From Collinsella aerofaciens (GTDB lineage: Bacteria > Actinomycetota > Coriobacteriia > Coriobacteriales > Coriobacteriaceae), in contig CAJMJM010000008.1 of assembly GCA_905213725.1 (NCBI GenBank), forward strand, positions 1 through 27,898: a stretch of 27,898 nucleotides of DNA, written 5' to 3'. Positions 23,152 to 27,898 of this stretch are shown in pieces (the first letter of the stretch is position 1; each line of letters opens with the position of its first letter). Below the pieces are notes generated by a model. That model did not search any database and had not been told where the DNA came from. It was given only the letters and a program-made list of their open reading frames with translations. Position numbers and translations under genes: made by a program.

Positions 23152-23811
23152 GTGAACAAGAGCAAGCGCATCGCCATCAGTCTGGTCGCGGGTGTGCTCG
23201 CTGCGCTGCTCTGCATGGCTTACGGCTCGTCGATCCGCTCACGAGCCGAACAGGTCCAGGCTGAGACCTTGGCCAAGTACGGTGGCGATCGCGTCGAGGT
23301 ATGCGTCGCGGCGCGCGATATCGATGTGGGCGAGACCCTCGATGAGACCAATGTCATAACCCAGGAATGGCTGACGAGCCTGCTGCCGCGTGACGCGGCG
23401 ACCGAGCTGCGCCAGGTGCGCGGCGACGTGACGACTTCGCGTATTCCCAAAAACGCCGTGATCTGCAATGTCTACACCAAGGCCGAGAGCCGCAAGCTCG
23501 AGGTGCCTAAGGGCAAGGTTGCCGTTTCGGTGGCGGTCGATGCCGAGCACTCGGTCGGCGGTGCTACGGGCGTGGGCAGCTACGTGGACGTGTACGTGCA
23601 AAAAGACGGCGTAACCGATCGGCTGTGCGGCGCGTACGTGATCGATACCAGTGAGGATTCCGGTGCCACGCGCGAGGGCAAGATCGAATGGGTGACGCTG
23701 GCGGCTGACCCCGAAGACGTCAAGGAACTGCTGGGAGCCTCGGACAAGGGAACGGTCAGCTTGACGATTCCCGCCACGGCGCGCGGCAAAAAGAGCGGAG
23801 GCGACGAGTGA
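23152..23811 (+). CDS. cpaB: Flp/Tad pilus assembly protein CpaB (RcpC)
   Basis: 219 residues from GTG 23152, favoured over ATG 23137 because AGAGGAG lies between them, 5 nt before the GTG. The N-terminus MNKSKRIAISLVAGVLAALLCMAYG is a membrane anchor, with the rest outside the cytoplasm. A SAF domain follows (VEVCVAARDIDVGETLDETNV, about 40-60), then SRIPKNAVICNVYT and a CpaB-type beta-rich domain with VAVSVAVDAEHSVGG and VGSYVDVYV. In diderms it supports the secretin; in this Gram-positive setting its partner is unclear. It is the first gene of the Tad operon, and its stop overlaps the next start (TGATG). Confidence 0.88.
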   Translation: MNKSKRIAISLVAGVLAALLCMAYGSSIRSRAEQVQAETLAKYGGDRVEVCVAARDIDVGETLDETNVITQEWLTSLLPRDAATELRQVRGDVTTSRIPKNAVICNVYTKAESRKLEVPKGKVAVSVAVDAEHSVGGATGVGSYVDVYVQKDGVTDRLCGAYVIDTSEDSGATREGKIEWVTLAADPEDVKELLGASDKGTVSLTIPATARGKKSGGDE

Positions 23812-25460
23812 TGAAGGCGATCTGGCTTGCGTGCTGCGCGTGCGGCGATTACGGGCTGTTGCAGCGGGAAGTCGAGGGCCGTGATGCGGGTGCACAGGTG
23901 CTTCGCGTGGGAGACCTGGACGGGCTGGTTTCCATGGCGCGGGCGTTTCCGTCACGCCGCGGGGCTGCCATCATCGCGGCGTCTCTGTTTGATACCGAAG
24001 ATGTGCGCAAGACTGTTGCGCGCCTGACGGCCGAAGGCCGCGTGAGTCGCGTGGTCGTGTTGATAGAAGCGCTCGATCCGTCGGATATCGAGGGGCTGTT
24101 TCGCGCGGGGGCGACCGAGGTCATCGCTGCACACAGTATATGCGGCAACGGGCGCGCGGGCGAGGGAGCGGTTGATTCCGATCGGCGCATGACGATTGAG
24201 CCCGATGCTTTTGTTGATAGGGAACCCGGGGCGCCTCGCGCTACAAGAGGCCCGCGTGTTGATGATTATGGAAAAGCGGAAGCCGAGCATGGTCGGCGCC
24301 CCCGGAACCCTCTTGTATACGATGACGCTGGAGGGCCGGCGCAGCATGCTGGCGATTCCCCGGCTGTAGATATGGGATACGTGCACGGCGTGAATCTGGC
24401 GGATGAACTCGATGAAGTTGAGGGATTTGCCGGGTGCGGCGAGTTGTCGCTGATGCAGCATGAGCAGATTGCACAGAACGGGCCTGCCTCGCAGACCGAA
24501 CAAGCTGCCATGCCGGCTTGGACGCAGCGTGTGGTTGCGGCGGGGGAGACGGGGACGCTGTCACCGACGCCCGCCCCGCCGCCTCCGATGCCGCCGGCAG
24601 ACGCTGCCGCTTCGCCGCATCGAGCTCCGGTCATCTGCGCCATTTCGGGTTCGGGCGGTTGCGGCAAGTCGACGATCGTTGCCACCATGGCACACACATC
24701 GTCGCTGTTGGGCTTGCGTGCCGCCGTGCTCGACCTGGACCTGATGTTTGGAAACCTTTACGACTTGTTAGGCGTCGATGCTCCGCGCGATATGGCGGCA
24801 CTTATCGAGCCGTCGGCGGCGGGCACGCTCACCGAGCCGGATATCGTAGCCACATCGATGCGCGTGGCACCGGGCGTTACGCTCTGGGGTCCCGTCGCGG
24901 CGCCCGAGCAAGCCGAGCTCATGGCACGTCCGGTGGAGTTACTGCTTGATGTTCTGCGTCGAGAATCCGACGTGGTCTTTATCGATACCTCGGTCTTTTG
25001 GGGCGACGCCGTGGCGGCTGCGGTGGCGGCGAGCGACCGTTGCCTGGTCGTTGGCGATGCGGCGGTGTCGTCCGCGGCATCGGCATCGCGCGTCATTGAA
25101 CTGGCAGGTCGAGTAGGTGTGCCGCGCACGCGCATGAGCGCCGTGTTCAACCGGTTCGGTGCGCGCGGGGCAGACGAGGACGTCGCCATGCGCTTTGAGA
25201 TTGCCTGTGCGTTGAGCTCCAAGATTCGTATCGCCGATGGCGGGCAGGATCTCGCCGCGCTCATGGCGTTTGGGCGCGCTGACGAGGCAGTGGGGCAGAC
25301 CAGCGCTTTTGCGACTAGCGTGCGCGAGGCCACGCGCGAGATGCTCGTGGAACTGGGGTGCGCCGTCGGCCCTTGGAGCGATATGGTCGCCGACCGTGCA
25401 ACGCGCACCGAACGCCCGCGTATCCGCCTTCCCTGGTCGCGCGAGGGTGATCAGCGATGA
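23811..25460 (+). CDS. cpaE: Tad pilus localisation ATPase CpaE/TadZ, with altered Walker A
   Basis: 549 residues. ATG 23811 shares one base with the cpaB stop, and GGAGG lies upstream. Residues 1-110 resemble an atypical receiver domain (VGDLDGLVSMARAF, VVVLIEALDPSDIEGLFRAGATEVIAA). A long low-complexity linker at about 115-265 has little predicted structure. The C-terminal MinD/ParA-type domain starts at PVICAISGSGGCGKST (279-288 for SGSGGCGKST), with AVLDLDLMFGNLYDLLG and VVFIDTSVFWGD. The catalytic P-loop Lys286 is present, but the signature Lys of deviant Walker A (KGGxGK) is Ser281. TadZ proteins position the pilus machine at the cell pole. The function is inferred from operon context. 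Confidence 0.85.
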   Translation: MKAIWLACCACGDYGLLQREVEGRDAGAQVLRVGDLDGLVSMARAFPSRRGAAIIAASLFDTEDVRKTVARLTAEGRVSRVVVLIEALDPSDIEGLFRAGATEVIAAHSICGNGRAGEGAVDSDRRMTIEPDAFVDREPGAPRATRGPRVDDYGKAEAEHGRRPRNPLVYDDAGGPAQHAGDSPAVDMGYVHGVNLADELDEVEGFAGCGELSLMQHEQIAQNGPASQTEQAAMPAWTQRVVAAGETGTLSPTPAPPPPMPPADAAASPHRAPVICAISGSGGCGKSTIVATMAHTSSLLGLRAAVLDLDLMFGNLYDLLGVDAPRDMAALIEPSAAGTLTEPDIVATSMRVAPGVTLWGPVAAPEQAELMARPVELLLDVLRRESDVVFIDTSVFWGDAVAAAVAASDRCLVVGDAAVSSAASASRVIELAGRVGVPRTRMSAVFNRFGARGADEDVAMRFEIACALSSKIRIADGGQDLAALMAFGRADEAVGQTSAFATSVREATREMLVELGCAVGPWSDMVADRATRTERPRIRLPWSREGDQR

Positions 25461-26785
25461 GCCTGCAAACGAGGATTAAGGCTGCCGGCGCTGCGGCGGC
25501 GGCAGCGCCTGTAGATGCGGGGCGTCGCCGCGCCGTGAAACGACGCACCAAGCGCGCCGTGATGGACCGCATGGGTTACGACGAAGTGGCGCGTATCAGC
25601 GCCTATATCGACCCGGCACTTGCCCGCTCGGAATTGCGTCCTGCGGTGGAGGCGGCGCTCAATGTTGAGGAGCCGACCGATCTCGCGACGCCCGAGCGCG
25701 AGACCATCATCGACGAGATTTTGGATGACGTGGTGGGCTTGGGGCCGTTGCAGCCGCTCATCGAGGACGACACCGTTACCGAGATCATGATCAACGGCTG
25801 CCGCTCGGCTTTCTTTGAACGCGGCGGCGTCTTGTACCCCATCGAGCATGCGTTTGAGGATGATGAGCAGATCCGTGTGCTTATCGACCGCATTATCTCG
25901 CCACTTGGCCGCCGCATCGACGAGCGCAGCCCCATCGTCAACGCCCGCCTCAAAACGGGCTATCGCGTCAACGCGGTGATTCCGCCTGTGGCGATTGACG
26001 GACCGATTCTCACCATCCGAAAGTTCTCGGACCGTATCTGCTCGCTGGACGAGCTCGTGGGGTTGGGATCGCTGCCGCTTTGGTATGCGCAGCTGCTGTC
26101 GTGTGCGGTGTCGCTGCGACAGGACCTGGCGGTTGCGGGAGGCACGGGATCTGGTAAGACCACCCTGCTCAACGCGTTGTCATGTGAGATTTCCACCGGC
26201 GAGCGCATCGTGACGATCGAGGACTCTGCCGAGCTCAAGTTTGCGCATCATCCGCACGTGGTGCGCCTAGAGGCGCGCGAGGCTTCAATTGAGGGCGAGG
26301 GCGCGGTGACGATCCGCGACCTGGTAACTAATGCCCTACGCATGCGCCCCGACCGCATCGTGGTGGGCGAGGTGCGCGGTGCCGAGTGCTGCGACATGTT
26401 GCAGGCCATGAACACGGGCCACGACGGGTCGCTCACCACACTTCATGCGGGTTCAGAACAGGAGACCGTGGTGCGTCTGACGTTGCTTGCACGTTATGGC
26501 ATCGATCTGCCGAGCGAGCTCATCGAGGAGCAGATTGCCATGGCGCTCGACGGCATCGTGATGTCCGAGCGCCACGCCGATGGCAGGCGTTTCGTCTCCT
26601 CGTATTCGGGGGTGCGACGCGCCGCATCGGGTGGCGTAGAGCTCGAGCGCTATGTGACGTTCGATGCCGCCGAGCGCACCTGGACGCTTGACCGCGAGCC
26701 GCCGTTTATCGCAGAAGGCCTGCGGTCGGGGACGCTCACACAAGAGGAGGTGGACGAATGGAGATCACTGTGCCCCTCGTCGTAG
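25457..26785 (+). CDS. tadA: Tad pilus secretion ATPase TadA/CpaF
   Basis: 442 residues, with ATGA overlap to the upstream stop. It is a type II/IV secretion-family hexameric ATPase that drives Flp pilus assembly. After a basic N-terminus (RRRAVKRRTKRAVMDR) and an all-helical region, the CpaF N-terminal domain includes DDTVTEIMING. The ATPase core has Walker A GGTGSGKTT (228-236), EDSAEL (Asp box), RMRPDRIVVGEVRG (Walker B region) and GHDGSLTTLHA (His box). It ends LCPSS, overlapping tadB by 28 bp. Strong conservation makes this the best-supported gene of the operon. Confidence 0.95.
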   Translation: MSLQTRIKAAGAAAAAAPVDAGRRRAVKRRTKRAVMDRMGYDEVARISAYIDPALARSELRPAVEAALNVEEPTDLATPERETIIDEILDDVVGLGPLQPLIEDDTVTEIMINGCRSAFFERGGVLYPIEHAFEDDEQIRVLIDRIISPLGRRIDERSPIVNARLKTGYRVNAVIPPVAIDGPILTIRKFSDRICSLDELVGLGSLPLWYAQLLSCAVSLRQDLAVAGGTGSGKTTLLNALSCEISTGERIVTIEDSAELKFAHHPHVVRLEAREASIEGEGAVTIRDLVTNALRMRPDRIVVGEVRGAECCDMLQAMNTGHDGSLTTLHAGSEQETVVRLTLLARYGIDLPSELIEEQIAMALDGIVMSERHADGRRFVSSYSGVRRAASGGVELERYVTFDAAERTWTLDREPPFIAEGLRSGTLTQEEVDEWRSLCPSS

Positions 26786-27684
26786 GGGGCTTGGCAGGGC
26801 TTTCTGTCGCGACGGCGTGCGGGGCGGAACCTCGTGTGCCGCAGGTACCGCCGGCGGAGCTGGCACGTCAGGCGCTCGAGACGGTGGCAGAGAAGCTGCC
26901 GCGTGAGCTGGTGGAAAACGATCTGCTGAAAAAGATCGCCCGTTCGTGGGCATCGCTGGCTCCGGCGCATCGCCTTGGCCTCGTGATCGAAGATGCTTCG
27001 GGACGTTTGGCGTTTCTGCTGCTATCGAGCGGTGTCTGCTGCGTTTTACTAACGATGGTGTCGTTATCGCCCCTCGGATTTGCCTTGGGACTTGTTGCTC
27101 CGTTTGCCGTTGGTGCCGCTCGGGATGGCTTTGAGAGCCGGCGCGAGCAACACGATGCAGAAGAGGCAATGCCCGAGGCGTTTACCGCACTTTCCATGTC
27201 GCTTGCCTCGGGACATTCGCTGGCCCAGGGCATGCGCTTTGTGGGCGCTCATGCGCAAGAGCCAGTGCATACCGAGTTTTTGCGGGTGGCGGCGGCGATC
27301 GATTGCGGCATCTCGGCGACCGACGCGCTCGATGACTTGCTCGTGCGTATCGACGCCCCCGGTCTTTCGCTTGTGACCTTGGCGCTTAAGGTGTCCCAGC
27401 GCACCGGCGCTCCGCTTGCCGACTTACTGTCCGAAGCGTCGAGCATGGTGGGGGAGCGCATTGAGCTCAAGCGCCGCCTGGATGTTAAGACGTCGCAGGC
27501 TCGCATGTCTGCGCATATGGTCGCGGCGATGCCGGCGGGCATGTGCGCGGTGTTGGCGCTGCTTTCGGCAGATTTTCGTCGCGGTCTTGCGACGCCTGCC
27601 GGCGCGGGCGCTGTGGTGCTGGGTCTTGCCCTCAACGCCGTTGCCTTGGTGGTTATCCGGCGCATTATGCGGGTGGAGCTATGA
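26758..27684 (+). CDS. tadB: Tad pilus inner membrane platform protein TadB
   Basis: 308 residues. The start is set by GAGGAGG before ATG 26758, inside the end of tadA. A short hydrophobic N-terminus is followed by transmembrane segments at about 83-121. The cytoplasmic T2SSF domain at about 130-240 contains AMPEAFTALSMSLASGHSLAQGMRFVG and SLVTLALKVSQRTGAPLADLLSEAS. Two C-terminal helices lie at about 258-305. Together with TadC it forms the membrane platform that couples the TadA motor to pilin. The ATGA at 27681 overlaps the next gene. Confidence 0.9.
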   Translation: MEITVPLVVGGLAGLSVATACGAEPRVPQVPPAELARQALETVAEKLPRELVENDLLKKIARSWASLAPAHRLGLVIEDASGRLAFLLLSSGVCCVLLTMVSLSPLGFALGLVAPFAVGAARDGFESRREQHDAEEAMPEAFTALSMSLASGHSLAQGMRFVGAHAQEPVHTEFLRVAAAIDCGISATDALDDLLVRIDAPGLSLVTLALKVSQRTGAPLADLLSEASSMVGERIELKRRLDVKTSQARMSAHMVAAMPAGMCAVLALLSADFRRGLATPAGAGAVVLGLALNAVALVVIRRIMRVEL

Positions 27685-27898
27685 GCGCCCCGGTTGCAGT
27701 TGCGGCTTGCCTGTGCGCCCTGAGTGTATTTGTCGCGACGGGTTTGGATCGGGCGGATGCACGCAAGATCGCAGGGGCCTGCAAGCGCGAGGCGGTGCTG
27801 GTCGCTGCCGCGGGTCGCTCGGTGGTCGCTGCTCTGACCGCGCGAGTGAAGGGCGCGGTTGGCGCGGGCGGCCCGGCGCGAGTGTCGCTCGGCGAAGA
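27681..27898 (+). CDS. partial CDS, probable TadC platform protein (runs off window)
   Basis: 72 codons are visible, from ATG 27681 overlapping the tadB stop, with GGTGGAG upstream. The N-terminus (MSAPVAVAACLCALSVFVATG) is a hydrophobic helix, followed by an Ala/Arg-rich stretch. There is no diagnostic motif in the visible part. Its place directly after tadB suggests tadC, the second T2SSF protein; a pilin-like or TadE/F protein is less likely. Confidence 0.6.
   Translation, partial: MSAPVAVAACLCALSVFVATGLDRADARKIAGACKREAVLVAAAGRSVVAALTARVKGAVGAGGPARVSLGE

Overview
The window is GC-rich bacterial chromosome. It looks like a member of the Coriobacteriia, most likely a Collinsella-type gut actinobacterium. 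This rests on gene content and style: a transcription-terminating T-box ahead of pheS-pheT, a DUF4012 membrane protein, an M32 carboxypeptidase, a compact Tad pilus operon with ATGA-type start/stop overlaps, and strong codon bias that opens long antisense frames. No phage, insertion sequence, CRISPR array or replication origin was seen, so this is mostly core chromosome.

Layout: tRNA-Val(GAC) with its own promoter and terminator lies on the minus strand (134-313). Next come an EamA-type transporter (545-1567), a DUF4012 protein (1717-4029) and glmM (4113-5444). A hairpin-rich convergent region (5443-5688) separates glmM from a minus-strand M32 carboxypeptidase (5747-7285), which carries an in-frame stop 11 codons before its normal C-terminus. 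A phenylalanine T-box leader (7427-7707) controls pheS and pheT (7794-11508). An ECF-type Ni/Co importer follows (11754-14468), with a promoter and a dyad matching the GTGTTAC-N14-GTAACAC form described for some NikR regulators. A zinc-phospholipase-C-like protein (14549-15397) converges with an unrecognised coriobacterial protein (15394-16467) that has a 19-bp inverted repeat upstream.

Pyruvate kinase (16890-18350, minus) and a SERCA-type Ca2+ ATPase (18792-21473, plus) are divergent across a 441-bp spacer. The ATPase leader can fold into two hairpins whose loops pair with downstream sequence, one of them with the Shine-Dalgarno sequence. It is a candidate translational riboswitch that I do not recognise. 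RsgA (21715-22899) follows, and the window ends in a Tad/Flp pilus operon: cpaB, cpaE/tadZ, tadA/cpaF, tadB and the 5' end of a probable tadC.

The most interesting signals are the ATPase leader RNA, the NikR-like operator, the nonsense codon in the M32 peptidase, the long inverted repeat upstream of the orphan gene, and several large intergenic hairpin elements of similar design.
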